Positions 9,537 to 20,003 of a stretch of 64,000 nucleotides of DNA are shown in pieces. The stretch is from Pseudomonas sp. MM223. GTDB taxonomy: Bacteria; Pseudomonadota; Gammaproteobacteria; Pseudomonadales; Pseudomonadaceae. Both the position numbers and the translations under genes were made by a program. A model generated the notes under the pieces. It searched no databases, was not told the origin of the DNA, and was given only the letters and a program-made list of their open reading frames with translations. The stretch lies in assembly GCA_947090765.1 (NCBI GenBank), contig OX352322.1, positions 1,817,501 to 1,881,500 on the forward strand, given 5' to 3'. Each line of letters begins with the position of its first letter. The stretch's first letter is position 1.

Positions 9537-10172
9537 GTGTGGGAATTGGTCAAGTCCGGTGGTTGGATGATGCTGCCGATCATTCTGAGTTCCATCGCTG
9601 CCATGGCTATCGTCGTCGAGCGCCTGTGGACCCTGCGTGCCAGTCGCGTCACCCCGCCGCACCTGCTGGGCCAGGTGTGGATGTGGATCAAGGACAAGCA
9701 ACTGACCAGTGACAAGCTCAAGGCCCTGCGCGCCGATTCGCCATTGGGCGAAATACTTGCCGCAGGCCTGGCCAACTCGCGCCATGGCCGCGAAATCATG
9801 AAAGAGTGCATCGAGGAAGCCGCCTCGCGCGTCATCCACGAACTGGAGCGCTACATCAGCACCCTTGGCACCATCGCCGCCATGGCCCCGCTGCTGGGCC
9901 TGCTGGGCACCGTGCTGGGCATGATCGACATTTTCAGCGCCTTCATGGGCTCGCAGATGACGGCCAACGCCTCGGTGCTGGCCGGTGGTATCTCCAAGGC
10001 CCTGGTTACCACTGCAGCCGGCCTGATGGTCGGTATCCCTGCGGTGTTCTTCCACCGCTTCCTGCTGCGCCGCATCGATGAGCTGGTGGTGGGCATGGAG
10101 CAAGAGGCGATCAAGCTGGTAGAAGTGATCCAGGGCGACCGTGAAGTGGAAGTGGCCGGAGGCAAGGCGTGA
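9537..10172 (+). CDS. exbB: ExbB/TolQ-family proton channel protein
   Basis: 211-residue MotA/TolQ/ExbB-family inner-membrane protein with three membrane segments: residues ~12-30, a pair in the LGTIAAMAPLLGLLGTVLGMI region, and one after ISKALVTTAAGLMVGIPAVFF. With the adjacent ExbD it forms a proton-driven energiser for TonB- or Tol-like systems. The start is GTG 9537 (VWELVKSGGWMM), with a GAAGGGG stretch upstream. An in-frame ATG at 9498 would add a 13-residue tail unlike the family. It overlaps exbD by 4 bases (GTGA). Confidence 0.9.
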   Translation: MWELVKSGGWMMLPIILSSIAAMAIVVERLWTLRASRVTPPHLLGQVWMWIKDKQLTSDKLKALRADSPLGEILAAGLANSRHGREIMKECIEEAASRVIHELERYISTLGTIAAMAPLLGLLGTVLGMIDIFSAFMGSQMTANASVLAGGISKALVTTAAGLMVGIPAVFFHRFLLRRIDELVVGMEQEAIKLVEVIQGDREVEVAGGKA

Positions 10173-10603
10173 AGTTCCGGCGCAATCGCCAGCGGGAGAA
10201 CGTCGACATCAACCTGGCGTCGTTGATCGACGTGGTGTTCGTCCTGCTGCTGTTCTTCGTGGTCACCACCACCTTCACCCGCGAGACTCAATTGCGCGTC
10301 GAGCTGCCCGAAGCCGCCAGCGCCGAGCAGGCACCGGCCGACCAGGACAAGCTGGTGGAAATCACCATCAGCGCCGAAGGCGTGTATTCGGTGAACAACC
10401 ACCTGCTGCCCAAAAGCGACCTGGCTACCTTGAGCGAAGCGATCGAGCGTGAGTCGGGCGGCGACAACAAGCTGCCGTTGGCCATCAGCGCCGACGGCAA
10501 GACCCCGCACCAGGCTGTGGTCACCGCAATGGACGCCGCCGGCAAGCTCGGTTTCAGCCAGTTGCGCATGACCACCGTCGAGGCGGCCCAGGGCACGCCT
10601 TGA
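10169..10603 (+). CDS. exbD: ExbD/TolR-family biopolymer transport protein
   Basis: 144-residue protein with a short cytoplasmic N-terminus, one membrane helix ([20 protein letters not shown], residues ~12-31, carrying the conserved Asp that takes part in proton transfer) and a periplasmic domain. The start is GTG 10169, overlapping exbB; the stop overlaps lpxK (TGATG). The pair sits in an envelope-biogenesis operon rather than beside a tonB gene, as in other pseudomonads. Confidence 0.92.
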   Translation: MKFRRNRQRENVDINLASLIDVVFVLLLFFVVTTTFTRETQLRVELPEAASAEQAPADQDKLVEITISAEGVYSVNNHLLPKSDLATLSEAIERESGGDNKLPLAISADGKTPHQAVVTAMDAAGKLGFSQLRMTTVEAAQGTP

Positions 10604-11604
10604 TGGCTTTCGCCGACCGTTTGCTCGCCGCCTGGTACGCCGGGCATCCAGCGCTGGCGCTGCTGCGCCCGCTGGAGGCGTTGTACCGCTGTGTGGTCAC
10701 GCGCAAGCGGGCACGTTTTCTCAGTGGTGAAAGTGCCAGCTACCGGGCGCCAGTGCCGGTGATCGTGGTGGGCAACATCACTGTAGGCGGCACCGGCAAG
10801 ACACCGATGATTCTCTGGCTGATCGAACACTGCCGCCAACAGGGGCTGAAGGTGGGCGTGGTCAGCCGTGGCTATGGTGCCAAACCACCACAGCTGCCCT
10901 GGCGCGTGCAGGCCGACCAGCCGGCCGACCAGGCGGGCGATGAGCCGTTGCTGATCGTGCAGCGCACCGGCGTACCGCTGATGATCGACCCCGACCGTTC
11001 CCGCGCCGTGCAGGCATTGCTGGCCAGCGAACCACTCGACCTGATCCTGTGTGACGACGGCATGCAGCACTACCGCCTGGCCCGCGACCTGGAGCTGGTG
11101 CTGATTGATGCCGCCCGCGGCCTGGGCAATGGCCGTTGCCTGCCGGCCGGCCCTTTGCGTGAGCCCTCCGAACGCCTGCAGGAGGCCGACGCCGTACTGT
11201 TCAATGGCGCCAACGCAGACCGCGCCGATGGTTTTGGCTTTTGCCTGCAACCGTCCGCCTTGGTCAACCTGCGCAGCGGCGAACGCCGTGCCCTCGACCA
11301 TTTCCCCGCAGGCCAGCGCCTGCATGCGGTGGCCGGTATCGGCAACCCGCAACGTTTCTTCAATACCCTGCTGGGGCTAAACTGGCAGCCGGTGCCGCAT
11401 CCCTTCGCCGATCATGCACAGTTCAGCGCCCAGAGCCTGGCCTTCAGCCCGCCGCTGCCGCTGGTGATGACCGAGAAGGATGCGGTGAAATGCCGGGCCT
11501 TCGCCGCTGACGACTGGTGGTATCTGGCCGTCGAGGCGCAGCCCACGCCGGCTTTCAGTGCCTGGTTCGACAGCCAGTTGCAACGCTTGCTGCGCAAGCC
11601 CTGA
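10603..11604 (+). CDS. lpxK: Tetraacyldisaccharide 4'-kinase LpxK
   Basis: 333-residue membrane-associated kinase that phosphorylates the 4' position of the lipid A disaccharide precursor. The P-loop [11 protein letters not shown] is at residues 57-67, followed by VVSRGYGAK and the [19 protein letters not shown] block with its Asp pair. The N-terminus has a hydrophobic helix near residues 5-30. ATG 10603 overlaps the exbD stop. It groups with kdsB and murB in a cell-envelope operon. Confidence 0.95.
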   Translation: MAFADRLLAAWYAGHPALALLRPLEALYRCVVTRKRARFLSGESASYRAPVPVIVVGNITVGGTGKTPMILWLIEHCRQQGLKVGVVSRGYGAKPPQLPWRVQADQPADQAGDEPLLIVQRTGVPLMIDPDRSRAVQALLASEPLDLILCDDGMQHYRLARDLELVLIDAARGLGNGRCLPAGPLREPSERLQEADAVLFNGANADRADGFGFCLQPSALVNLRSGERRALDHFPAGQRLHAVAGIGNPQRFFNTLLGLNWQPVPHPFADHAQFSAQSLAFSPPLPLVMTEKDAVKCRAFAADDWWYLAVEAQPTPAFSAWFDSQLQRLLRKP

Positions 11605-11648
11605 GCCCGTTTTCAATTTCCGGCCACCTGGCCTAAAGGAAGCCTCCA

Positions 11649-11834
11649 ATGGACACCAAACTGCTCGATATCCTGGCCTGCCCGATCACCAAGGGCCCGC
11701 TCAAGCTCAGCGCCGACAAGACTGAGCTGATCAGCAAGGGCGCCGGCTTGGCCTACCCGATCCGCGACGGCATCCCGGTCATGCTGGAAAGCGAGGCGCG
11801 CACCCTGACTGACGACGAGCGCCTGGACAAATGA
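11649..11834 (+). CDS. Trm112/YcaR-family small protein
   Basis: 61-residue protein of the Trm112/UPF0434 (YcaR) family, with the conserved [14 protein letters not shown] start and [19 protein letters not shown] end. Only one Cys of the usual zinc-binding set is present, as is common for this clade. It has AAAGGA upstream of ATG 11649 and overlaps kdsB by 4 bases. It is possibly an activator of a methyltransferase, but the bacterial role is not settled. Confidence 0.9.
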   Translation: MDTKLLDILACPITKGPLKLSADKTELISKGAGLAYPIRDGIPVMLESEARTLTDDERLDK

Positions 11835-12595
11835 GCCTGGACTTCACCGTGGTGATCCCCGCCCGGCTGCGCTCCACGCGTCTGCCAGGTAAGCCGCTGC
11901 TGGCGATTGCCGGCAAGCCGATGGTGCAGCACGTGTGGGAGCAGGCGCGCAAAAGTGCTGCCAGCCGTGTGGTTATCGCCACCGACGACGCCAGTATCCT
12001 CGAAGCCTGCCAGGCTTTCGGCGCCGAAGTGTTGATGACCCGTGCCGACCATGAGTCCGGCACCGACCGCCTGGCCGAAGTGGCTGCCCACCTTGGCCTG
12101 CCGGCTGACGCCATCGTGGTCAACGTGCAGGGCGACGAGCCGCTGATCCCCCCGGTGATCATCGACCAGGTGGCGGCCAACCTGGCTGCACACCCGGAAG
12201 CGGGCATCGCCACCCTGGCCGAGCCGATTCATGAGCCGGAAACCGTGTTCAACCCCAACGCGGTCAAGGTGGTGAGCGACAAGAACGGCCTGGCCCTGAC
12301 TTTCAGCCGCGCGCCGCTGCCCTGGGCCCGCGATGGCTTTGCCAAGGACCGCAACGTGCTGCCTGAAGGCGTGCCGTATCGCCGTCACATCGGCATGTAC
12401 GCCTACCGCGTCGGCTTCCTGCAGGACTTTGTCGGTTGGGGTCCATGCTGGCTTGAACAGACTGAAGCGCTGGAGCAACTGCGTGCCTTGTGGCACGGCG
12501 TGCGCATTCACGTCGAGGACGCCATCGAGGCGCCTGCCGTTGGTGTTGATACCCCTGAAGACCTAGAGCGCGTACGGCGCTTGTTGGAGGCTTGA
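11831..12595 (+). CDS. kdsB: CMP-KDO synthetase KdsB
   Basis: 254-residue cytidylyltransferase activating KDO with CTP for LPS inner-core synthesis. The N-terminal nucleotide motif [15 protein letters not shown] is near residues 8-22; [11 protein letters not shown] supplies metal-binding Asp, and [13 protein letters not shown] is also conserved. Length fits the family (~250). The start overlaps the Trm112 gene by ATGA and the stop overlaps ptp (TGATG), so this is a tightly coupled operon. Confidence 0.96.
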   Translation: MSLDFTVVIPARLRSTRLPGKPLLAIAGKPMVQHVWEQARKSAASRVVIATDDASILEACQAFGAEVLMTRADHESGTDRLAEVAAHLGLPADAIVVNVQGDEPLIPPVIIDQVAANLAAHPEAGIATLAEPIHEPETVFNPNAVKVVSDKNGLALTFSRAPLPWARDGFAKDRNVLPEGVPYRRHIGMYAYRVGFLQDFVGWGPCWLEQTEALEQLRALWHGVRIHVEDAIEAPAVGVDTPEDLERVRRLLEA

Positions 12596-13059
12596 TGCGC
12601 GTCCTGTTCGTCTGCCTGGGCAATATCTGCCGCTCGCCCACTGCTGAAGGCGTGCTGCGCCATCAATTGCAGGCCGCTGGGCTGGCCGACCGGGTGCAAG
12701 TGGCTTCTGCCGGCACTGGCGACTGGCATGTCGGCAAGGCGCCAGACAGCCGCACCTGCAAGGCGGCGCTGGCGCGTGGTTACGACCTGTCGCCGCAGCG
12801 TGCCCAGCAGGTCAAGGCGGCGCATTTTGCCGAGTATGACCTGATCCTGGCCATGGACGAGAGCAACCTGCGCGATCTGCGCGCCCTGCGCCCAAACACC
12901 GCAGTGGGTGAGCTCGACCTGTTCCTGCGCCGTTATGGTTCAGCGCTGGATGAAGTGCCTGACCCGTACTACGGCGGTGCCGACGGCTTCGAGCAGGTGC
13001 TCGACCTGGTCGAGGCGGCTTGCCAGGCGTTGGTGCTGGAAATCAAGGGGCGGCTATGA
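12595..13059 (+). CDS. Low-molecular-weight protein tyrosine phosphatase
   Basis: 154-residue cytosolic phosphatase. The P-loop CX5R signature CLGNICRS places the nucleophilic Cys at residue 7 and Arg at 13; the general-acid Asp is in VPDPYYGG near residue 121. ATG 12595 overlaps the kdsB stop and its own stop overlaps murB. The substrate is unknown. Confidence 0.94.
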   Translation: MRVLFVCLGNICRSPTAEGVLRHQLQAAGLADRVQVASAGTGDWHVGKAPDSRTCKAALARGYDLSPQRAQQVKAAHFAEYDLILAMDESNLRDLRALRPNTAVGELDLFLRRYGSALDEVPDPYYGGADGFEQVLDLVEAACQALVLEIKGRL

Positions 13060-14075
13060 CAGAGCAGTGGCAGGAGCAGGTATCGCTCAAACCGTACAAC
13101 ACCTTCGGCATCGACGTTAAGGCGCGTTACTTCAGCCAGGCGCAGGATGACCAGCAGGTGCGCCAGGCGCTGGGCCAGGCGCAGCAGCGCGGCCTGCCAG
13201 TGTTGGTGATCGGTGGTGGCAGTAACCTGCTGCTGACCCGCGATATCGACGCGCTGGTGCTGCACATGGCCAGCCGTGGTCGCCGCCTGCTCAGTGACGA
13301 TGGCGAGCGCGTGGTGGTCGAGGCTGAGGCCGGCGAGCCGTGGCATGCGTTCGTGCAGTGGACACTGGCACAAGGCTATTGCGGGTTGGAAAACCTCAGC
13401 TTGATCCCCGGCACCGTGGGCGCCGCCCCGATGCAGAACGTCGGCGCGTACGGGGTGGAAATCAAGGATGTGTTTGCCGGCCTCACGGCCCTGGACCGCG
13501 AGACTGGCGAGCTGCGTGATTTCGGTTTGGCAGAATGTGCCTTCGGTTATCGCGACAGCCTGTTCAAGCGCAACCCCGGGCGCTGGTTGATCCTGCGCGT
13601 GCGTTTTGCCTTGAGCCGCACCCTGCGGGCCCACCTGGACTACGGCCCCGTGCGTCAGCGCCTGGCAGAGCTGGGTGTAACCGAACCGACCGCGCAGGCG
13701 ATCAGTGATGCAATTTGCAGCATTCGCCGCGAAAAGCTGCCAGATCCAGTCGAGCTCGGCAATGCCGGGAGCTTTTTCAAGAACCCGGTAGTGTCGGCTG
13801 AGCTGGTCGAGCGTATTCGTGCACAGTACCCGGCAGTGGTGGCTTATCCTCAGGCCGAAGGCCAGGTGAAGCTGGCGGCGGGCTGGTTGATCGAGCAGGC
13901 GGGCTGGAAGGGGCATCGTGACGGGGATGCGGGTGTGCATCGCTTGCAATCGCTGGTGCTGGTCAACTACGGGCAGGCGAGCGGGGCACAGATGCATGCG
14001 CTGGCACGGCAGATCCAGGCGGATATCCTGGAGCGGTTCGGGGTGGCGCTGGAGATGGAGCCTAACCTCTACTGA
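13056..14075 (+). CDS. murB: UDP-N-acetylenolpyruvoylglucosamine reductase MurB
   Basis: 339-residue FAD-dependent reductase that makes UDP-MurNAc for peptidoglycan. FAD-binding block VIGGGSNLLLT lies at residues ~51-61; IPGTVGAAPMQNVGAYG is the second conserved block. The catalytic Ser lies in FGYRDSLFK and the C-terminal Glu in LEMEPNLY, typical of the E. coli-like type I enzyme. ATG 13056 overlaps the ptp stop codon. Last gene of the exbB-murB operon; a REP pair follows. Confidence 0.96.
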   Translation: MTEQWQEQVSLKPYNTFGIDVKARYFSQAQDDQQVRQALGQAQQRGLPVLVIGGGSNLLLTRDIDALVLHMASRGRRLLSDDGERVVVEAEAGEPWHAFVQWTLAQGYCGLENLSLIPGTVGAAPMQNVGAYGVEIKDVFAGLTALDRETGELRDFGLAECAFGYRDSLFKRNPGRWLILRVRFALSRTLRAHLDYGPVRQRLAELGVTEPTAQAISDAICSIRREKLPDPVELGNAGSFFKNPVVSAELVERIRAQYPAVVAYPQAEGQVKLAAGWLIEQAGWKGHRDGDAGVHRLQSLVLVNYGQASGAQMHALARQIQADILERFGVALEMEPNLY

Positions 14076-14101
14076 CGGTGGTCCAAAGGCCGGCAACCTC
14101 C

Positions 14102-14196
14102 TTGTAGGAGCAGCCTTGTGCTGCGAAAGGGCCGGCATGGCTAAAGATGTTGTGTAGCCCTGCTGGCCTCTTCGCAGCACAAGGCTGCTCCTACAG
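14102..14196. repeat. REP inverted pair (BIME) after murB
   Basis: A 26-base arm beginning at 14102 (TGTAGGAGCAGCCTTG) is repeated in inverse orientation ending at 14196, with about 43 bases between. It occupies the gap between the convergent murB and rne genes and could form a long stem-loop in either transcript. Confidence 0.85.
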
Positions 14197-14235
14197 GTTG
14201 TGTGTGTCTTGAGTCAAGATGAAACACCCAGCCAA

Positions 14236-14272
14236 GAAAAAGCCCCGCCAGTTCGCACTGGCGGGGCTTTTT
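14236..14272. terminator. Bidirectional terminator between murB and rne
   Basis: Stem AGCCCCGCCAGT/ACTGGCGGGGCT around a TCGC loop, with A5 on the left and T5 on the right, so it can work for both murB (+) and rne (-). Confidence 0.9.
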
Positions 14273-14288
14273 CATTCAGCCTTGGCTA

Positions 14289-17200
14289 TCAACCGTGATG
14301 AGGCTTGTGCTCATCGGCGGCTTCCAGGGCTGGCTCCTGGGTTGCTGCAGCAGCTTCCTGCGCGGCTTTGGCGGCTGCCTCGGCCTCACGCTTGCGGCGG
14401 CGCACTTCACGCGGGTCGTTCGGCGCACGGCCGTTGGCCAGCATGACAGTGGCAGCTTCTACCTCGACCGGGGCTTCGACCGGGGTAGGCTCGACGACCA
14501 CAGGTGCAGGCTCGGCCACAACTTCTGGCTGGGCTTCGACAGCCGGAGCAGGTTGCTCGGCAACCGGGGCGGTTTCAACCACGACCGGAGCCTGTTCGAT
14601 TTCACCGGCTTCGACGGCAGGCGCTTCAGCAGGGGCTTCGGCGACGATCACCGGCTGAGCAGTAGCTGCTTCTTCAGCCACTGGCTGCGGAGCGATTTCG
14701 ACCACGGGTGCGGCAGTTACCTCGGCCACGACAACCGGCTCGCTGACAGGCTGCTCGACCACTGGAGCCACGGCAATAGCTTCAGCTTTGGCCACAGCTT
14801 CGACCTGCTCGGCATGCTCAACTGGCTGGGCAGCTTCGCTGTTGCCGGTCTCGGCTACGGCAGCGACTTCGGTGGTGGCCAGTTCGGCCTGCTGGTTGGC
14901 TTGGGCTTCAGCGCCGGCACTGATGTTGCTGCTTGCGACGGCGGCAGTCACGGCCAGGCCAGCGGCCAGTTCGGCACCCAGCTCGGTGGCCTGGTGCTGT
15001 TGTGGCTGCTCTTCGCTGCCTTCTTCCTCTTCGCCGCCGTCGATCAGCTCGCCATTGGCGTTGCGCTGGCGCTCACGACGGTTGCTGCGACGACGCTGGC
15101 CACGGGAGCGGCGGCGCGGGCGCTCGCCATCGGTGCCTTCCTGTTCGTCTTGCAACAACTCTTCGTTCGGCAGTTGCTCTTCGACCAGCTCGGCAGCCTG
15201 CTCGGCCGCTTCTTCGGCTACGCGTGGCTGGCGCTCTTCGCGTGGTGGGCGCGGGGTGCGTTCTTCACGTGGAGCGCGCTCTTCACGAGGTGCGCGTTCT
15301 TCGCGAGGGGCGCGCTCTTCACGAGGAGCGCGTTCTTCGCGTGGGGCGCGCTCTTCACGAGGAGCACGTTCTTCGCGTGGGGCGCGCTCTTCACGAGGAG
15401 CACGTTCTTCGCGTGGGGCGCGCTCTTCACGCGGGGCACGTTCTTCACGGGCTGCACGCTCTTCACGCGGCTGGCGTTCTTCGCGTTCGGCTGGCGGGGT
15501 GGCATCCAGCGGCTCTCGCAGTTCGCGTACGCGCTCTTCGCCGCGGTTGCTGCGGCGGTCTTCGCGTGGCTGGCGCGGGGCACGCTCTTCACGAGGTGCG
15601 CGCTCTTCGCGTGGGGCGCGTTCTTCACGTGGTGCACGCTCTTCGCGTGGTGCACGTTCCTCACGCGGCTGGCGTTCTTCGCGTGGTGCGCGCTCGGCAC
15701 GCTCTTCGCGCGGCTTGCGTTCTTCGTCGCGGCGGCCGTTGCGGTTGCGGCTTTGCTGGCGGCCGTTACGGCGCTCTTCGTTACGCGGGCTGCGTTCGGC
15801 GGCCGGTTTTTCGGCGACGACCGGCGCGGCAGCAGCAGGTTCGTCCTTGCCGGCGAACAGGCTGACCAGCGACTTCACCAGGCCTTTGAACAGGCTTGGC
15901 TCCGGGGCGCTCGGTGCAGGGGCGGCCGGGGCGGCAGGTTGTGGCTCTTCAGCAGCTGGTACCGGTGCATTGGCGCGGGCCGGGGCGGTCTTGACCGCAG
16001 CTTCCTGGCGAACCAGGGTGCGAGTGGCGGTCTGCTGCGGTGCCTCTTCGGTTTCGGTGGCGGCGATCTCGTAGCTGGACTGGTTGTTCAGCACTTCCGG
16101 GTTGTCGTCGCGCAGGCGCTGGACTTCGAAGTGCGGGGTTTCCAGGTGATCGTTCGGCAGGATGATGATGCGAGCACGGGTGCGCAGTTCGATCTTGGTG
16201 ATCGAGTTGCGCTTTTCGTTGAGCAGGAATGCGGCTACCGGGATCGGCACTTGTGCACGAACCTCGGCGGTGCGGTCCTTCAGGGCTTCTTCTTCGATCA
16301 GGCGCAGGATGGCCAGCGACAGCGACTCGACGTCGCGGATGATGCCGGTGCCGGAGCAGCGTGGGCAGACGATACCGCTGCTTTCGCCCAGCGACGGGCG
16401 CAGGCGCTGACGGGACATTTCCAGCAGGCCAAAGCGCGAGATGCGGCCAACCTGCACGCGGGCGCGGTCGGCTTCCAGGCATTCGCGCACGCGTTCTTCA
16501 ACAGCGCGCTGGTTCTTCGCCGGGGTCATGTCGATGAAGTCGATGACGATCAGGCCGCCAATGTCACGCAGGCGCAGTTGGCGGGCGATTTCCTCGGCCG
16601 CTTCCAGGTTGGTCTGCAGGGCGGTTTCTTCGATGTCGCTGCCTTTGGTGGCGCGCGCCGAGTTGATGTCGATGGACACCAGGGCTTCGGTCGGGTCGAT
16701 CACGATCGAACCACCGGACGGCAGGTCGACCACGCGCTGGAAGGCGGTCTCGATCTGGCTTTCGATCTGGAAGCGGTTGAACAGCGGTACGCTGTCTTCG
16801 TACAGCTTGACCTTGCTGGCGTACTGCGGCATCACCTGGCGGATGAAGGTCAGGGCTTCTTCCTGGGCGTCGATGCTGTCGATCAGCACTTCACCGATGT
16901 CCTGGCGCAGGTAGTCGCGGATGGCACGGATGATGACGTTGCTTTCCTGGTAGATCAGGAACGGCGCGGCGCGGTCAAGGGACGCTTCCTTGATGGCGGT
17001 CCACAGTTGCAGCAGGTAGTCGAGGTCCCACTGCATTTCTTCGCTGCTGCGGCCAAGGCCGGCAGTGCGTACGATCAGGCCCATGTCGCCCGGCACGGTC
17101 AGGCCGTTCAGGGCTTCGCGCAGCTCGTTGCGCTCTTCGCCTTCGATGCGGCGGGAAATGCCACCGGCACGCGGGTTGTTGGGCATCAGCACCAGGTAGC

Positions 17201-17567
17201 GGCCGGCCAGGCTGATGAAGGTGGTGAGGGCGGCGCCTTTGTTGCCGCGCTCTTCCTTCTCGACCTGGACGATGACTTCCTGGCCTTCGCTGAGCACTTC
17301 CTTGATGTTGACGCGGCCTTCAGGGGCCTTCTTGAAGTATTCGCGGGAGATTTCTTTCAGCGGCAGGAAGCCGTGACGTTCGGAACCGAAGTCGACGAAG
17401 GCGGCTTCGAGGCTGGGTTCGATGCGGGTGATCTTGCCTTTGTAGATGTTGGCCTTTTTCTGCTCACGCGCGCCGGACTCGATGTCCAGGTCGTAGAGAC
17501 GTTGGCCGTCCACCAGGGCTACACGCAACTCTTCGGGTTGAGTTGCGTTAATCAGCATTCTTTTCAT
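14289..17567 (-). CDS. rne: Ribonuclease E
   Basis: 1092-residue endoribonuclease, organiser of the RNA degradosome. The N-terminal half carries the S1 domain (residues ~35-120), the 5'-sensor region, the DNase I-like catalytic part (VSIDINSAR and IVIDFIDM hold the metal-binding Asp residues) and the Zn-link CPRCSGTG near residue 404. The C-terminal half is disordered: first an Arg/Glu-rich region with two blocks of REERAP hexamers (~622-669 and ~696-779), then an Ala/Val/Glu-rich tail. ATG 17567 matches the conserved [13 protein letters not shown] start. A leader of about 730 nt precedes it. Confidence 0.97.
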   Translation of the reverse strand: MKRMLINATQPEELRVALVDGQRLYDLDIESGAREQKKANIYKGKITRIEPSLEAAFVDFGSERHGFLPLKEISREYFKKAPEGRVNIKEVLSEGQEVIVQVEKEERGNKGAALTTFISLAGRYLVLMPNNPRAGGISRRIEGEERNELREALNGLTVPGDMGLIVRTAGLGRSSEEMQWDLDYLLQLWTAIKEASLDRAAPFLIYQESNVIIRAIRDYLRQDIGEVLIDSIDAQEEALTFIRQVMPQYASKVKLYEDSVPLFNRFQIESQIETAFQRVVDLPSGGSIVIDPTEALVSIDINSARATKGSDIEETALQTNLEAAEEIARQLRLRDIGGLIVIDFIDMTPAKNQRAVEERVRECLEADRARVQVGRISRFGLLEMSRQRLRPSLGESSGIVCPRCSGTGIIRDVESLSLAILRLIEEEALKDRTAEVRAQVPIPVAAFLLNEKRNSITKIELRTRARIIILPNDHLETPHFEVQRLRDDNPEVLNNQSSYEIAATETEEAPQQTATRTLVRQEAAVKTAPARANAPVPAAEEPQPAAPAAPAPSAPEPSLFKGLVKSLVSLFAGKDEPAAAAPVVAEKPAAERSPRNEERRNGRQQSRNRNGRRDEERKPREERAERAPREERQPREERAPREERAPREERAPREERAPREERAPRQPREDRRSNRGEERVRELREPLDATPPAEREERQPREERAAREERAPREERAPREERAPREERAPREERAPREERAPREERAPREERAPREERAPREERAPREERTPRPPREERQPRVAEEAAEQAAELVEEQLPNEELLQDEQEGTDGERPRRRSRGQRRRSNRRERQRNANGELIDGGEEEEGSEEQPQQHQATELGAELAAGLAVTAAVASSNISAGAEAQANQQAELATTEVAAVAETGNSEAAQPVEHAEQVEAVAKAEAIAVAPVVEQPVSEPVVVAEVTAAPVVEIAPQPVAEEAATAQPVIVAEAPAEAPAVEAGEIEQAPVVVETAPVAEQPAPAVEAQPEVVAEPAPVVVEPTPVEAPVEVEAATVMLANGRAPNDPREVRRRKREAEAAAKAAQEAAAATQEPALEAADEHKPHHG
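15230..15720 (-). repeat. REERAP-coding tandem repeats within rne
   Basis: Two blocks of imperfect 18-base repeats (coding Arg-Glu-Glu-Arg-Ala-Pro) at about 15230-15490 and 15560-15720. Successive units alternate between two codon versions, giving an apparent 36-base period. They encode a charged, disordered linker in RNase E, probably RNA-binding. Confidence 0.85.
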
Positions 17568-18305
17568 GTTGTACCGTCGGTTTCCGGGCTGCCGGAAACG
17601 GCGTTCGGCACACACGACGTCTCATGGTCGGTGCCAAGGTGCGCAAAGGGTGGCCGGGCCACCCCCGTGTCGAGCGACGTTCGGCACCAGCCGGTTGCCC
17701 AGCCTGCCGTTGTCGCGACGACGCGTCCTGTTTGCTGCGGTGCCAACAAGGCCCCGGTGGCTTCGAATGGATATCGAATCAACCAAGCGGGCCTTGTGCA
17801 CTCAGTCAGGAGGAGGAATCAACCTTCAGCCGTGGACGCCCGGGGGCATCTGTTCAGGACCTTATCCGCTCGCCAGCCGTCAGTGGGCTGGTGGCCGGAC
17901 GCGGTGCTACACGGTCCGAGGGCTGTGCATCTCCACCCTGCACGTATCCCTGATAATTCGGGTGCTGCCGCGCGCTGAATCCGCAACGGGTTGCATTTTT
18001 CGCCACTGCAGGTACTGCACTGGCGCCATTCATGTCCAAGGCAGGTATTTCCGAAGCATTCGCCGTGCGTTGCGTGGAAGCGACGGGGCGGGCAGAGGTG
18101 CAGCGAAAAGAATCGGGTAAGCAGGTGAAATACCGCGCTTGTCGTTTTTTTTCGGTCTTCTCTACACGGCGCTGGTGGCGATTCCAGGCAATTCGGTAAA
18201 CTGGCGAAAACCCCGTAGGACGGCCTCGCGTCCTGGAGAATTGCGTTGGTCAGGGCCGGCTGAAAGCCTGGTGCCGCTGGCCTGCCGCTTTTGGCGGCGT
18301 TCGCG
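17568..18305 (-). promoter_or_regulatory. Long rne 5' leader region
   Basis: No protein gene is supported in the 795 bases between rne and rluC. If the promoter at 18306-18334 is correct, the rne mRNA has a leader of about 730 nt, in keeping with known feedback control of RNase E through its own 5' UTR in enterobacteria. The region is GC-rich with many potential hairpins; no specific structure could be assigned by eye. Confidence 0.55.
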
Positions 18306-18334
18306 ACTATAGCAGCAATGATTAAGTGCTTCAA
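18306..18334 (-). promoter_or_regulatory. Candidate rne promoter
   Basis: On the minus strand TTGAAG (18334-18329) and TATAGT (18311-18306) are spaced by 17 bases, giving a good sigma70 match reading toward rne. It lies about 30 bases upstream of the divergent rluC start. Confidence 0.6.
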
Positions 18335-18362
18335 TTCCATAAAAAATTGTTATGATCCCGCA

Positions 18363-19319
18363 ATGACGACCAATACCCCTCCGACTTCCGGCGTTCAGCT
18401 GATCGAAGTCGCGCCGGAGCTTGCCGGCCAACGCATCGATAATTTCCTCATCACGGCCCTCAAGGGCGTGCCCAAAACTTTGGTCTACCGCATCCTGCGC
18501 AAGGGTGAAGTGCGGGTGAACAAAGGGCGGGTAAAGCCTGAGTACAAGATCCAGGCCGGCGACATCGTGCGGGTGCCGCCCGTCCGCCTGCCGGAGCGTG
18601 ACGAGCCGGCACCGGTAGCCCAGGGCCTGCTGCAGCGCCTTGAGGCCGCCATTGTCTACGAAGACAAGGCGCTGATCGTGATGAACAAACCGTCCGGCAT
18701 CGCCGTGCATGGCGGTAGCGGCCTTAGCTTTGGCGTGATCGAGGCGCTGCGCCAACTGCGCCCGGATGCCAAGGAACTGGAACTGGTGCACCGCCTGGAC
18801 CGCGACACCTCCGGCCTGCTGATGATTGCCAAGAAGCGCAGCATGCTGCGCCACCTGCATGCCGCCCTGCGTGGCGATGGTGTCGACAAGCGCTACATGG
18901 CGCTGGTGCGCGGCCACTGGCCGACTTCGAAGAAGCAGGTAAACGCCCCGTTGCTCAAGAGCAACCTGCGCTCCGGCGAGCGCATGGTCGAAGTGAACGA
19001 AGAGGGCAAGGAGGCGTTGACTCTGTTCCGCGTGCTGCGCCGCTTTGGCGAGTTCGCCACCATTGTCGAGGCCCGTCCGATCACCGGGCGTACCCACCAG
19101 ATCCGTGTGCACGCCCTGCATGCCGGGCACATGATTGCCGGTGACAGCAAGTACGGTGACGAAGACTTCACGCGCGAAATTCGTGAGCTGGGTGGCAAGC
19201 GCCTGTTCCTGCATGCCTATGCGCTGACCGTACCGCTGCCGGACGGTGGTGAGTTGAAGCTCGAGGCGCCTGTGGATGAAGTCTGGGCGAAAACCATTGA
19301 ACGTTTGAGTGCGTCCTGA
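18363..19319 (+). CDS. rluC: 23S rRNA pseudouridine synthase RluC
   Basis: 318-residue RluA-family enzyme that isomerises uridines 955, 2504 and 2580 (E. coli numbering) of 23S rRNA. An N-terminal S4 RNA-binding domain (GQRIDNFLI...[15 protein letters not shown]) precedes the catalytic [11 protein letters not shown], with the nucleophilic Asp at residue 146, and GRTHQIRVH follows. I chose ATG 18363 (MTTNTPP). No Shine-Dalgarno is visible and a TATGAT element ends only 6 bases upstream. It is divergent from rne, an arrangement conserved in gammaproteobacteria. Confidence 0.95.
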   Translation: MTTNTPPTSGVQLIEVAPELAGQRIDNFLITALKGVPKTLVYRILRKGEVRVNKGRVKPEYKIQAGDIVRVPPVRLPERDEPAPVAQGLLQRLEAAIVYEDKALIVMNKPSGIAVHGGSGLSFGVIEALRQLRPDAKELELVHRLDRDTSGLLMIAKKRSMLRHLHAALRGDGVDKRYMALVRGHWPTSKKQVNAPLLKSNLRSGERMVEVNEEGKEALTLFRVLRRFGEFATIVEARPITGRTHQIRVHALHAGHMIAGDSKYGDEDFTREIRELGGKRLFLHAYALTVPLPDGGELKLEAPVDEVWAKTIERLSAS

Positions 19320-19322
19320 TCC

Positions 19323-19997
19323 ATGAAAAAAGGCTATGAGCTACTGATCTTCGACTGGGACGGTACCCTGGCCGACTCCATCGGGCGTATTGTCGAGGCC
19401 ATGAATGCTGCCGCCGAGCGTGCCGGCGAGGCGCAAAGCAGCGACGACGCGGTCAAGGGCATCATCGGCCTGGCCTTGGGTGAGGCGATTCATACCTTGT
19501 ACCCGCATTTGGAGCCTTCGCAGGTCGAACGCTTCCGTCAGCACTATGCCGATATCTACATGGCGCTGGATCAGCGGCCTTCGCCGCTGTTCGACGGCGT
19601 GGTCGAGTCGCTGGATGCCTTCCGTGCCGAGGGTTACCGCCTGGCGGTGGCTACCGGCAAGGCCCGTCGGGGGCTGGATCGGGTGCTCAAGGCCAACGGT
19701 TGGGAGCATTTCTTTGACATCACCCGTGCTGCCGACGAAACCCGTGGCAAGCCGCACCCGCTGATGCTCGAGGAAATCCTCGGTCATTGCGGCGTCGAAC
19801 CGGCGCGTGCGCTGATGGTCGGAGATTCGGCATTCGACTTGCAGATGGCCAGCAATGCCGGCATGCATTCGGTGGCGGTGGGCTATGGTGCCATGTCGCT
19901 GCAGGCGCTGGCCGAATTTGGCCCTCAGGTGTGCATTGATCACTTTTCCCAGCTGCGCGAGTGGCTGGGTGGTTCCGCAATTCCACTTCCAAGGTAG
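19323..19997 (+). CDS. HAD-family hydrolase (phosphoglycolate phosphatase-like)
   Basis: 224-residue haloacid dehalogenase-like phosphatase. Motif I FDWDGTLADS has the nucleophile Asp11 and Asp13; motif II region VATGKARRGL; motif IV VGDSAFDLQMA. A helical cap sits between motifs I and II. It starts 4 bases after the rluC stop. The Gph/YjgF-like substrate is not determined by sequence alone. Confidence 0.9.
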   Translation: MKKGYELLIFDWDGTLADSIGRIVEAMNAAAERAGEAQSSDDAVKGIIGLALGEAIHTLYPHLEPSQVERFRQHYADIYMALDQRPSPLFDGVVESLDAFRAEGYRLAVATGKARRGLDRVLKANGWEHFFDITRAADETRGKPHPLMLEEILGHCGVEPARALMVGDSAFDLQMASNAGMHSVAVGYGAMSLQALAEFGPQVCIDHFSQLREWLGGSAIPLPR

Positions 19998-20003
19998 GTA
20001 AGC

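Noticed and set aside
15230..15720. Regularly spaced repeats resembling a CRISPR-like array
   Set aside because: The repeats are in frame within rne, encode REERAP units, have no unique spacers and no cas genes nearby.
14295..17978. Very long open frame opposite rne (over 1200 codons)
   Set aside because: Shadow of the GC-rich rne gene; low-complexity Phe/Ala/Leu content, no family features and no ribosome site.
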